From positions 109,298 to 173,297 of the forward strand of contig JBAYUS010000002.1 of assembly GCA_041675025.1 (NCBI GenBank): DNA of 64,000 nucleotides, written 5' to 3'. Numbering within the stretch: position 1 is the first letter of the stretch; each line of letters begins with the position of its first letter. This document shows positions 53,202 to 64,000 of this stretch, in pieces. Made by a program: the position numbers and the translations under genes. Source of the DNA: CAJBLF01 sp041675025. Lineage in GTDB: Bacteria > Patescibacteriota > Gracilibacteria > Absconditabacterales > Absconditicoccaceae. The notes under the pieces are model-generated. The model made no database searches, had not been told where the DNA came from, and saw only the letters and a list, made by a program, of their open reading frames with translations.

Positions 53202-53734
53202 TAGCGAAATATTTTTAATTTACTAAAAGAAACAAAAACAACACCTGCTAGAAGTGTAGTATATAATTGTAATAATCACATAAGTTTGAGAAATACTGCT
53301 GGCAGTATTCAGAGCTTAATGAGAATATATGCGATTACAAAAAGAAATGTTGTTTTCAAAATTCATCCGACAAGAATCGATAATCGTTGTGTTTTGATAT
53401 GTTGGATAGTATAGATTAAAATGAAATTTCCGATCCAAATCGCTGGCATCATATACACGAGGAAAATAGTAAATGGTCAAAAAACAAATCCTCTCAATAC
53501 CACAGCAAGACTTGGTAACATCAGCATCGGTATGATAGCATAATAGTTTTTAAATCTCACTGCCATCATAATAAGAAGAAGATTTACAATACTTCCTACG
53601 AGTAATTGTGGTCCGCCAAGAAGAAACGGAATGAAGAATAAAGGAATCAAAAAAATAATTGTCTTAGTTGTAGCAGTGATACGAAGTCAGAGAATTGTTT
53701 GTTCGCTAATTGTTTTTACTTCAACTTCTGCCAT
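53201..53734 (-). CDS. Membrane protein, unknown (177 aa)
   Basis: ATG 53734 to TAA 53201-53203. About five hydrophobic helices (IIFLIPLFFIPFLLGG, NLLLIMMAVRF, FTIFLVYMMPAIW and further). No motif recognised. It is coupled by TAATG overlap to the TspO-like gene, so the two may function together. Confidence 0.65.
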
Positions 53735-53866
53735 GAGTTTAAAAAACAAATAAAGATACTATTATGTATATCAAAGCCTGTGATAGTTTCAATAAAAAAT
53801 ATATTTTGCAATCGTTTGGTACTTATATATACTAATCGTATTCTTTTATCCCTTATTTTTTCTAGC

Positions 53867-54130
53867 ATGAAAGCACATCTCAAAACTCCTGTTGCGGTTG
53901 GTTTAGCTCTAGGAATTTATTTTGGAATATGATTATTTATTTTCGCTTTAACCGCTTCACGATTTGGATATTGTAAAATTTTTGTAAGCTTCGTGAGTAC
54001 ATTTTATATCGGATATGCGCCAACATTGTTGGGAGCTTTTATCTGACTTCTTCGAGGATTTACAGATGCATTCATCGGATGATTTATCATAACACGATTG
54101 GTAGAATATTTTCAAAAGAGAATGCATTAA
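53867..54130 (+). CDS. Small membrane protein (87 aa)
   Basis: Start ATG 53867, two hydrophobic stretches (VAVGLALGIYFGIGLFIFAL and IGYAPTLLGAFIGLLRGF) and a basic end (FQKRMH). Resembles small two-helix membrane proteins of unknown function. Followed by a strong terminator. Confidence 0.65.
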
Positions 54131-54148
54131 AAAATCAAACAATAACAA

Positions 54149-54182
54149 AAAAATACCGACCATTTAAGGTCGGTATTTTTTA
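54149..54182. terminator. Bidirectional intrinsic terminator
   Basis: AAAAAAATACCGACC, loop ATTTAA, GGTCGGTATTTTTT between convergent genes. Confidence 0.9.
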
Positions 54183-54190
54183 TAATAATA

Positions 54191-55729
54191 TTATTGTTGG
54201 TCGGTTGTTATTGTAGTTGTTATTACATTTGTATTTAATAATGCATCTACTCCTCATCCGATAATATAATCAATTATCGATCTTTCAGTAACCAATCAAA
54301 GATCATCAGCACGCTTTATCATAAGTCGGACGAATCCTCTTGTTTCTGGATTGAAAATCATTGGTGCTTGTGTATACATCATAACATTTTTGTCTTTGAG
54401 TGCTTGAAGATGATTTTTGTAGAAAACTTTCGATTGTGAATTATCTATCTTATAGGTATCTCCAAAAAGCATTCTAGAAAGTACTGTCCCAAATTCTGTC
54501 CTTGGTACCTTCTTATTTGGATCAAAAACTGTTTTGGGAGTAGTTCCATCGGGATGTAATCACATGATTTCTAATTGACATGCTGTCTTCATATAAAATT
54601 TCATCTCTGCACTTTCATTGGCTATATCTGTATATCAATCACATCCTGGTTTTTGATAGTTTGGTATCATTCACATTTTTCTGATAGCAAATTCTGATAT
54701 CATTTTTGCAAGATCTTTTCTCACAAGTTGTCACATAACATTTGCTTTAATAATAGGAGTTTTTGTAGTGACTGCGAGATTACATGCATACATATATCCT
54801 TGTTCTAAATCTAAAGAATATGTACTTCCATCTAGAGAACAATCGTTTGGACTAAGATGTGGTGGAGTATATTCTGTACAACATGTATTATCATAATAAC
54901 TTGGTGAATCATCTGTTCCTTCTACATTTGCGCAAGCTAATGTACTTGGAAGTTCACACTGATCTTTGCTTATAGTAATTACTCATCAGTTTCCACTTGG
55001 GCAATATTTTGTTCAGGTTGCATTTTGTGTATTTCCACAATTACTCGTTTGTGCAAATGGCACTCATGAACAAATTGTATTTGGATTTGGATTTCGAACG
55101 TCTACACACATTCCACTTCATCGAATCATTCCAATTCATCCATAATTATCCCGAAGATGTCCAGAAAGTGTATCTCCATCTATAGTGGGAATGAAACGTA
55201 AGGTTTGAGAAAAGGTAGGGAGATATTGATTGAGAGGAAATTGAAATTGTATTCAGGCAATAAGTTCATACTTATATCCTGATCGTGTATGTGTTATATT
55301 TCCATAAATATATGTATCGACACTTCCATTGCAGCCAAGAAATAATCATCCAGTAATCTGAAGGCTATCATATGCTCATGTAAGTGTTTGTAAGATAGTT
55401 AATGTATCTTGGTCTAATGGTCGGAACCTCATTCCTCTCTGATTATTATAATATACTCCTCTAAGTTTTTTGTAACAAGTTTTAGTAGAGATTCAAAGTT
55501 GAACTGTTTCTGGGATAGATAAATTTTCTGCTGTCCTAAGAAATACAAGTCATCAAAAATTATTTCATCCATACAAAAATCAAACCGTACTTTTATTGTT
55601 TTGTAGGTTGGAAAGCGTTCAAGTAAACAAGACTGAATCCTCCATATCATAATCTATAAGTTGTGCCTGTGCAGCGACAGGAACACAGAGACTAAGAATG
55701 AATAAAAGTATGATTTTTTTAATTTGCAT
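54191..55729 (-). CDS. Secreted S-layer-homology-like protein
   Basis: 512 residues. A signal peptide (KKIILLFILSLCVPVAAQA) is followed by a beta-rich domain of about 200 residues and a Cys-rich middle (NPNTICSGVPFAQTSNCGN). The C-terminal part carries SLH-like pieces (VRKDLAKMISEFAIRKM, GYTDIANESAEMKFYM, VFDPNKKVPRTEFGTVLSRML), at about 330-450. SLH domains bind cell-wall polymers in other bacteria. It may be an S-layer or wall protein. Many Gly are TGA. Confidence 0.75.
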
Positions 55730-56078
55730 ATCAAAAAAATAAATAAATCAAAACTTACAATATATTATATATTACTTTTTTGGAAATCAAAAACAAGAAA
55801 ATTATATTTTTAATAGAGTCAGTATTTCTACATCATAACTAGCCTTTTTGTCAATTCATTTTTTTTGAAATAGACAATATTGTCATGATTTTTTGAAAAA
55901 AATAAGTGAATTTTTCTTGGCTTCTTAGCTATTTTTTTTCATAAAAACTCTCTGTCTATATCGACAGTTTTATATTTCTTACTTATGTGTCTAACTATAC
56001 ATGGCTTGAAACCTTGTGTTTCTTTTATATCTTCAATATATATTTTGCGTAAATTTTTTTAATTCTTTCTGCTTAACA
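55730..56078. other. AT-rich divergent region, no gene
   Basis: Between the SLH-like gene and the adhesin cluster. It has a CTGTCTATATCGACAG inverted repeat (about 55962-55977), TTGTGT..TATATA-type boxes near 56020-56042, and otherwise low-complexity AT sequence. Promoters of both divergent genes should lie here; I cannot place them firmly. Confidence 0.4.
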
Positions 56079-58724
56079 ATGAATAAAAAATTAAGTTCTT
56101 GGATGTTATCTTGAAAATATTTCATGGTTTTTTTATTGGGAGTCATTTTCACTTTTTCACTTACTCACGGATTTACACTTATACAGTCCACGGTGGAAAA
56201 TGCATTACAGTTTATTAAGCAAACAAAATTCACAGCTTCCGGTCTGGATACGGGTACCGTGTTTATGGATATCAATGCGTGATCTGGATATATTAATATC
56301 GATACCTGATCTCTCTCAGATTGAACCTGATGGAATTTAAAATTTTTATCATTGAATGATTCGGGAAATATAATCTATGCTTCAGATAGTTTTTCAACGA
56401 GTCCATTGTTTGGAACTACATTGAATGATATAGATAATTGGAATAGTTGATATAATCGAATTACTAATTCATGAAATTATTTACGAAACCGATATTCCAG
56501 TACTGGAATAAATATAAATACCTTAGCTACTACAACACTCAATTGTTCTGTATGAGAACTTGTAAAATATGATTGATCTGCTTGGGCATGTAGTGGTGAT
56601 TTATTGTGATGAAGTAGCTTATGGACAGGAAATGGAATACTCCTTAGACCTATACAAATAGGTGAAGTAAAATTTCAAGTAGGAGAATGAACTCAAGCCA
56701 ATGGGATTTGATCAGTAGCAATGGGATATAATACAGTTGCTAGTGGGGATTATTCTACAGCAATGGGAAATCGAACAGAAGCCGTTGAAAATTATTCTAC
56801 GGCGATGGGATCTTATACAGCTGCTAATGGAATAACTTCTACGGCAATGGGACAAAGTACAACTGCTAGTTGAGATTATTCTACGGCAATGGGACAAAGT
56901 ACTCATGCAAATGGAATAAGTTCTACAGCGATGGGACAAAATACTCATGCAAATGGGGATTATTCTACAGCAATGGGATATAATACAGTTGCTAGTGGGG
57001 ATTATTCTACAGCAATGGGAATATATAATGAATGATTATTTACTAATATATTTGAGATAGGAATAGGTACTGGTTCTTCCAATAGACTTAATGCTATGAC
57101 TGTAAATACGGGTTGAGATATAACTTTTCCTATGCTTCCTAGTATATCTTGTTTGGGAACCAACATCAGTGGAATGTTAATAACATGAACCTGTGGATTA
57201 TGATGATGAGATACTTTATGGACATGAGATGGAATACTCCTCACTCCTATACAAACAGGTGAAGTAAAATTTCAAGTAGGACAATGAGCTTCAGCTAATG
57301 GAATTTGATCGGTAGCGATAGGAGAATGAACACAAGCAAGTGGGGATTATTCTACAGCGATGGGAATATATACATATGCATTTTGAGAAGCTTCTACAGT
57401 AATGGGATATAATGGTCTTGCAAGCTGATATGCTGCTGTAGCGATAGGAAATAATCCAAAAGCATATGGAGACAATTCTGTAGCGATGGGATATTATACA
57501 TATGCAAATTGAAATACTTCTACGGCGATGGGAAATACTACATATGCTATTTGAAATACTTCTACGGCGATGGGATTTAACACAATTGCTAGTTGAGATT
57601 ATTCTACGGCGATGGGAAATACTACATATGCTATTTGAAATACTTCTACGGCGATGGGATACAACACAACTGGTAATTGAGATTATTCTATAGCGATGGG
57701 ATATAATACAGTTGCTAGTGGTAATTATTCTACGACGATGTGACGCAACACAACTGCTCGTTGAACTTATTCTGTAGCGATGGGGTATCTTTCAAATGCT
57801 ATTTGAAATTGGTCTGTAGCGATGGGGTATGATACAGATGCTAATGGGAATTATTCTATGGCGATGGGACAAAGTACAATTGCTAATGGAGTAAATTCTA
57901 TGTCGATGTGACGCAACACAACTGCTAATGGAATAGCTTCTACAGCGATGGGACAAAGTACAACTGCTAGTTGAGATTATTCTACGACGATGTGACGCAA
58001 CACAACTGCTCGTTGAACTTATTCTGTAGCGATGGGATATCTTACAAATGTTAATTGAGATTATTCTGTAGCGATGGGATATAATACAGTTGCTAGTGGT
58101 AATTATTCTGTAGCGATGGGATATAATTCAATTGCTAGTGGATGAGGTTCTACGGCGATGGGAGAATATGCACATGCATATGGAACAGATTCTACGGCGA
58201 TGGGAAGTACTACAACTGCTAATTGACACTCTTCTACGGCGATGGGAGGTTCAACACATGCAAATGGAGATTATTCTACGGCGATGGGATATGCAACAAC
58301 TGCAAATGGAGAAAATTCTACGGCGATGTGACAAAATACAACTGCTAGTTGACACTCTTCTACGGCGATGGGATATTTTACTACTACTAATGAAACTGGT
58401 TCTACGGTGATGGGAACATGGAATGAAATAATTCCTAACAGTATATTTACAATAGGAATAGGTTCTGGTATTGCCCAGAAGTTTAATGCTATGACAGTTT
58501 TGATGAACTGAAAAGTTGGTATCGGAACGGGTACGCCATGAGCATTACTTACTGTAGAGGGTGGTATCAAAGCAAAAACTTGGTCTAGTGATCCTTGTAG
58601 TAATACAACAGATTATCCGGAATGAACATTATTTTATGATTCTAACATTAAACAATATTGTTTTTGTAATGATCTAAATGTTGCAAAAAAAGTAGAAGAT
58701 TCTACGTTAAACTGCTCACCATAA
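56079..58724 (+). CDS. YadA-head-like giant repeat adhesin
   Basis: 881 residues. A signal or anchor (YFMVFLLGVIFTFSLTHGF) and a 130-residue front are followed from about residue 195 by tens of copies of a 14-residue unit of the form A.G.YSTAMGYNT.A, the YadA/Hep_Hag head motif that forms a left-handed trimeric beta-roll. One non-repeat block (about 308-400) divides two arrays. After the arrays comes VGIGTGTPGALLTVEGG and a small Cys-containing end. No YadA membrane anchor barrel is seen. TGA and GGN alternate at the same repeat position. It heads the surface cluster and is probably a long fibre. Confidence 0.8.
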
Positions 58725-58857
58725 TCACTAAATTATATTATATACATATAATCTATAAATGGTTGTTAACCATCTGCTATATATAGCAAAAAAATGACAA
58801 AAATACCTTTCGTGAATATACTTAAACTATAAGATTTATTTGATCGAGATATTAAAA

Positions 58858-59943
58858 ATGTATCTGTCACAAAGGAATATACGTAACACGCTTTTTGGGA
58901 TAGTGGGAATAACTTTTCTTTTCCTATCTTTTTTGTTTTCTGACAATACTATGGTCGGTTTTTCTGAATTTAATTTCCTCTCAGGAACCAACGAAACAGA
59001 TACCTTAAATATTACTACAACTTGATGAGACACAGTAAACTTTACGGTTGTTATAACAAATAAAGAACCTACTAGTATGACCTATAGATTATGATTTGTA
59101 GATGCAGGAGTAACAAATGATACATTCGCACAAAGAACCTGTCTCAGTACAAATGAAAATCAAAATGTCTGACAGTATATTACTGGTGATATTTCACCGT
59201 TTACGCTGACTGCATGAAGCAGTGGAACAAAAAATCTTTCCGTAACATTTCCCAATACCCACAACTGACCATACACAGGCTGTATAACCATTAGTCCTGT
59301 GACTGTCGATGGAAATACTGATGTAAATACTCTTGCTACGAGAGGAATTTTTTTGGAAGCACTTGTATATGGAGATATTTTTACGGTGAATGTAAAAGCC
59401 TTTCCATCAAACCGTGTCTACCAAGCTACAAATAATATGAACACATGAATACTCAAAATATATGACAGTAATAAAACACTTATCTTTACAAGTCCGCTCT
59501 TCACGCTTAATGATGCGGGTACAGGGGAAACGGATATTAGCGTACCCGTATGAACATATTACGTAGCATTTAAGTGACAATCACATCTTGCATCATATCT
59601 TAGTTGAGTAACTATCTGAGGAACATGAAGCGATGTTTTTGATTTTACGACAGGAAGTAATTTGTACGGAGCACAGAATCTTGATAGCCAAACTGACAAT
59701 GGTAATAAATATCAAACTGCATGAGATTTGAAAAATATTAATGGAGATTATGATTTTGTAATCAATGGTAACGACATCTCTGTTATTCTTTATAGTTCGT
59801 TTCCTCAACTCTGAGTTGATGTTTTGGAGCCAAGAAATCTCAATGGAGATAGCGCAGTCAATGCATCTGATATAAGTATTATATGAGCTAATAGTTCAAT
59901 GCAAGATGCCTTTGCAACAGCAGGAGGTATATTTATCTGGTAA
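58858..59943 (+). CDS. Secreted protein with C-terminal dockerin-like module
   Basis: 361 residues. Start ATG 58858, with a signal anchor (NTLFGIVGITFLFLSFLF). A beta-rich Ig-like body (FTVVITNKEPTSMTYRLGF, KNLSVTFPNT) is followed near residue 290 by two calcium-loop motifs of dockerin type: NINGDYDFVINGND and NLNGDSAVNASD, the second a perfect D/NxNxDxxxxxxD loop. The first has two extra residues. Dockerins bind cohesins. The cohesin-like proteins follow in the next genes, 9 bp on, so a cell-surface pair is plausible. A TTG at 58840 could extend the protein by six residues. Confidence 0.7.
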
Positions 59944-59952
59944 TTATTAATT

Positions 59953-61713
59953 ATGAAATTCAACAATTTCTCAGCTAAAACTACACTTTCTGTAGTGGTT
60001 GGTCTACTCAGTATCTTGGGTATGATAAGTTTTGCTGCAGATCCAAGTTTTAGTATCAGTCCAGCATCATTCACAGGAAAGCTTCATTGTGAATATGATT
60101 TGGGAATGATTATTAATCCTAATGGGATGAGTTATAATGCTTTCCAGAGCACTATAAGATTTGAAAGTGGTTATGTGCTTATTACACCTGTTTCTATAAA
60201 TCCTATATTCAACGGTGTTGTTTCTGCAGGTATTACCAGTTGATTTCTTTATGAAGCATATGGAACTATGGCACCAGGAATGAGTTCTACTACAACTATA
60301 GAGGGGCTTACTTTCAAATTCAAAACACTTCAAAATCTGACTTCAACAAATCTTCTTTTGACTACACTCGCGGGAGGAACTATTTTCTTCGATCCAAATA
60401 CTACAGATGATGGAGCCGTTCTCAATTCAAGTATAAATTCTTTTGATATACTCACATGAGTAAATGATGGAACATATACCTTTGTCCCATTACCATGTAT
60501 ACCAGACACAACTAATCCAACGATGTGACGAAATACTCCTACCAATGGATCAACGAATGTTCCAGATAACTATACAATTTCTTTTGTCTTATATGATTTT
60601 ATTTGATCAATAGGTGGTGGTTGACCAGTTCCAATGACAACAAATAATGATACACAACATTATCGATATTCAGGAAATAATACTTCAATACTTAGTAATT
60701 ATGTGCCTGCAATACCTTGAGTAGATAATCAAGAATGAGTAAATAGTGGAACTATTTCCGTAACGGTATCTTGCCCAACATGTTCATGAGCTTGGTCATT
60801 TACGACTCCAAGTATTCCTAGTGTGAGTATCACAGAACGAACAGGAGATGCTGGACACAATATGCTGACACGACAAAATAAAATCAGAGGATATACACTT
60901 AGCTTCCCTGCACCAGCTCCCTATGAAATAGAAAAATTGGTGACGGTAAATATTTCCGTGACTGATAATCCAAATGAAGATAATACAACTCATACAGGAA
61001 CGCCTTCGTTCTCTTTCAATACACCACAAAATCCTACCATCGCAAGAATCTCACCAGCATGATCTAGTAATATCTCTACAACATTTTCTCCTCTTATATT
61101 TACATTTACCGATAATCGAGCAGGAATAGATACAGGAACTATCAGTATTACTATAGCAGAATATAGTTCATGAACAAAATTTTATACATGATATACCTAT
61201 TCAGGAAATGAACTTAGCATTATACTTACTGGGTGATCACCAGGTACAGGAAATTCATGATCATACCAAGTTTCTTTTGCTCCATTACGAGCATTCCCAT
61301 CTTTTGCTACGATAGAGATCACAGGATCAGTATACGACTTAGCAGGAAATCCATGAACATATAATGGAAACTTCACTACTACGAAAAGTTGTGCGGACTT
61401 ATGATGTGCGGACTTTTTTACCGTAAATGTACTTTCATGAATCAATATATGAGTCTATCCATTTACATGAACGCTCATACAAATTACCTGAACAAATATC
61501 AACTCACCCTATCCATATCTCACAGGACTTAATAATGATATCCTGATGTGTGGATTTCCATACACGTGAACTATTCTTACAGGAAATGTTTGAATCTTTG
61601 ATACTACAGGGACACAAATAAATGGTATACTCTATACATGATTGGAACTTTATATCACAGGACTTAATTGAATAGATTTTACATACAGTAATGGTGTCAT
61701 CAGTATTCAATAA
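59953..61713 (+). CDS. Cohesin-like and Ig-like secreted protein
   Basis: 586 residues with a signal peptide ending around SFAADPS. The N-terminal domain resembles cohesins: NPNGMSYNAFQSTIRFESG, then GLTFKFKTLQNLTS. Later, Ig-like parts carry PTNGSTNVPDNYTISFVLYD, TISVTVSCPTCSG, ITGSVYDLAGNPG. It is Thr/Ser/Gly-rich with no membrane anchor near the C-terminus, so it is probably held through partners. It follows the dockerin-like gene after 9 bp. Confidence 0.7.
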
Positions 61714-61739
61714 TTTTATTTATTATTATCACAACGCAG

Positions 61740-62435
61740 ATGAAAAAAATTATTCTCATAGGAATATTTGTAATGATGATAGGTATCAGTACAGCGACTG
61801 AAATCAAATTTTCTCCTGATAATTGAGATATTCAAAAATGATGTTTAATAGCAACAGATATATTTATTGATACAGAAGATAATAAAATAGCAGCGACCGA
61901 TATTGTAATAGAAAGTTCACTTGAATATTTGGATTTTGTACCTTCTAAAAATTTATTTCCATATTTTTTTCCTCCTAAAACATGAGACAATATCATACAT
62001 ATCATAGGATTTATTTCTGATCCAAAAAATACTATAACAGGAAGTGGAAGTATTGGAAAAATATTTTTTAGAAAAAAATCCTCTACAGATACTGACGGAT
62101 CAATTAAATTATTTTTTGCAGGACAATGAGAAACATACGATAGTAATCTTAGTATTTTGTGAGGGATAGACGTCTTACAAAATGTATGAAGTGGATATTA
62201 TAACTTCACAGACAATTGACCTTGTCAGTATCCTGCCGATTATGAAATCGTTTGAGGGTTCTCTCATATGTCAGCTGAAGACGCACTTAATGAAACCATC
62301 AAAACAATTAAACGACAACAATTTATGGAAAAATTATTGAGTTGGCAAACACTTATAGGATTTGCTTGATTACTTATCATTGTAACTATTTTGTTTATTT
62401 ATATTAAAAAAAGAAAACAATGAGTTATAAAATAA
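61740..62435 (+). CDS. Cohesin-like protein with C-terminal anchor
   Basis: 231 residues. A signal (IILIGIFVMMIGISTA) is followed by a single cohesin-like domain (IKFSPDNGDIQKGCLIATD, GSGSIGKIFFRKKSSTD). At the end a membrane helix (LIGFAGLLIIVTILFIYI) and KKRKQ form the anchor. The end overlaps the next gene by 16 bp (62420-62435). This small anchored piece could hold dockerin-bearing partners on the membrane. Confidence 0.7.
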
Positions 62436-64000
62436 TTCAGTATAAAATAGTTTCGTTATTCATTCTCATGCTATGAGGAGCATTTTCTTTTGTCGCTGGA
62501 CAACACTATTATTTCAATGGTGGTACAAACTATCAACAATGATGTACAGAAACTCTTGAAGTGCGAGCTACGACATCAGGTAATGCTACCTGAGCTATAG
62601 CCGGACTTTTGAGTATAAAATTTGATCCTATTCATTTTTCATATTATACAGGACAAACTGCTGCAGGATTAGTAGCAAATCTTTTTAGTGCAAATTCTTC
62701 AACATTCTTAAATTATACAAATCCTTTATTATATCCTCAGTGGGTAGATCCAGGTACACAAACTATTTTACATATGGATCGTTATAATTCACTAAATCCT
62801 TTTCTAGGAAATGCACGTTATGGAACTATCAATAATATTATACCAAAATATAATCCTTCTGATTATACATGAACTTTTGCTTTGGTATATGCAAATGACA
62901 CCACTCAAACTTCTTTGAGTTATGGAGGAATAAATATTATCAATTCTTGATATCAATTTGCAAATCTTACAGGATACTATTATGTCTATCAAAGACCTTG
63001 TATAAGTGATACTACAGCACCAGCTGACAATATCACTACACCTGCAGGATCAAATAAGATATCTTATCTTAGTGGAATAGAACTTACGCTTACAGAAAAT
63101 GCTGGTGACACAGATGTACCCTATATACGATCAGGAGGACTTCCTGGTATAGGAACATGGACAGGAAATACTTGGGGACTTAATAATCAATACGGAGTAA
63201 ATTTTGATACTTTTGAAATAACTATATCTGGAAATGGAAACGTAAAATATTTTACTGGAGGAATGTTTGCTCCTACATGAACACTTTCTGTAACAGCCAA
63301 TGGAACTACATGGCAGTCACGTGATAAAAATTATAGTGTAAATATAGATTCATCAGAACTGTTTGATTATGGTATTGAAAAACTCATTACCATTACTGGA
63401 AAAGTATACGATCGAAATGGATTATTAAATAATTCAATTACTAAATCATTTAATAATCCTGCTGGACCTACACTTATTGCATGATCACGCAATCCTGCTG
63501 CTGGAGCAAATAATCTACTTCCTGCAGTTCCTGTTTTATTGTGAGTAGAAGATCAATGGGCGGGAGTAGATAGTGGAACTATTGTGGTAACGCTTTCAGG
63601 AATCAATGGAACGACTTATGGACCATATATATTTACCGGAAATGATTTGAATCTTTCTGGGGTACAATGAAATGCTAACGAACCTGATTATTATATAACT
63701 ATATCAGGACATGTAAATTTTCCCACTTCATGACATATCCAAGTAAGTGTTTATGCTGAAGATATGGAAGGTAATGGAAGTAATATTAGTTCATGGATTT
63801 TGAATACCGCACCTTCATGTGCTGATCTTGGATGCTGTGATAATGTCTATCTTCAAACATGATTTAATCCATCATTTTTTTATAGCTGATTTACTCTTAC
63901 TGTATCTGGTGGTATTAATCCATACTTTACATGATATGGAAATACAGGAACATTGTATTGTGGTACAGAAAATGTAACAGGAGCAAATCTTTACAAGTGA
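62420..64000 (+). CDS. Cohesin/Ig-like surface protein, C-terminus beyond window
   Basis: 527 codons visible, running off the right edge. A signal (IIQYKIVSLFILMLGGAFSFVAG) leads into a cohesin-like region (GLLSIKFDPIHFSYYTG...). Then come Ig-like segments with the motif TPAGSNKISYLSGIELTLTEN and GNAPAGANNL-like blocks related to those of 59953-61713 (IAGSRNPAAGANNLLPAVPV). The ending SCADLGCCDN echoes SCADLGCADF of the 59953 gene. Paralogue of that gene by these shared blocks. Confidence 0.65.

Noticed and set aside
54997..55185. Plus-strand 62-codon ORF
   Set aside because: Antisense to the SLH-like gene, without motifs.
56700..58420. CRISPR array
   Set aside because: The 42-bp periodicity is the codon image of 14-residue protein repeats in one open frame. 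Repeats are degenerate and there are no unique spacers.
1..64000. Widespread pseudogenes caused by in-frame TGA, selenocysteine, or UGA as Trp
   Set aside because: Only TGA interrupts the frames, never TAA or TAG, and the positions are conserved Gly, not Trp or Cys. No SECIS-like structures or sel genes are seen.

Overview
The window is bacterial, AT-rich and gene-dense. It reads properly only if UGA is translated as glycine and TAA/TAG are the only stops. Under the standard code almost every long gene breaks into fragments. The in-frame TGAs fall on glycines that families cannot do without: the Rossmann glycines of a short-chain dehydrogenase and a malic enzyme, a P-loop, the CxGNxxRS loop of a phosphatase, and NrdG. 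In a repetitive adhesin, TGA and GGG alternate at the same repeat position. This code is known from Candidatus Absconditabacteria (SR1) and Gracilibacteria (BD1-5), so the contig most likely comes from that part of the Candidate Phyla Radiation. Small size, sparse metabolism and many surface and membrane proteins fit this. The sequence alone does not tell the two groups apart.

Layout. 1-6.4 kb is a defence-like island: an unknown protein cut by the window edge, a SAM-I riboswitch with terminator in front of a 34-codon ORF, a HARE-HTH/nuclease-like gene with a frameshift, and a type III restriction-modification pair. It ends in a duplicated 3' gene end. 6.4-13.3 kb holds two unknown membrane proteins, a secreted DUF333/Kazal-like protein, a PilT-like KH ATPase and a degenerate pyruvate kinase. 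13.7-17 kb is an anaerobic ribonucleotide reductase cluster in which the glycyl-radical domain of NrdD is a separate ORF, followed by NrdG. 17-29 kb, on the minus strand, is housekeeping: PduL, a small kinase, EF-P, a very large polytopic membrane protein, SecD, TyrRS, ArgRS and an ArfB-like factor.

29-43 kb holds a cohesin-like membrane protein, a CYTH protein, CorA, an RRM protein, a DUF559 nuclease, an RNHCP protein, a polyprenyl diphosphate synthase, twin surface proteins with near-identical 5' ends, FtsK and a primary-type sigma factor. 43-55 kb holds LeuRS, malic enzyme, an SDR, an L,D-transpeptidase, tRNA-Ser(GGA), a low-molecular-weight phosphatase, a guanylate-kinase-like protein, a cupredoxin lipoprotein, a TspO-type protein and an S-layer-homology protein. 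56-64 kb is a run of secreted proteins on the plus strand: a YadA-like head-repeat adhesin, a dockerin-like protein and three consecutive cohesin-like or Ig-like proteins, the last leaving the window.

Intergenic DNA is full of dispersed elements of several families: CATTGCGAG-type hairpins, GTCATTCCCGCG-type hairpins, CACCCGGGTG palindromes, and low-complexity arms around an ACTATTGTA core. Copies or fragments of some families lie in frame inside argS, leuS and other genes. The best candidates for a new system are the cohesin/dockerin/adhesin surface cluster (56-64 kb, with a related gene at 29 kb) and the split NrdD.
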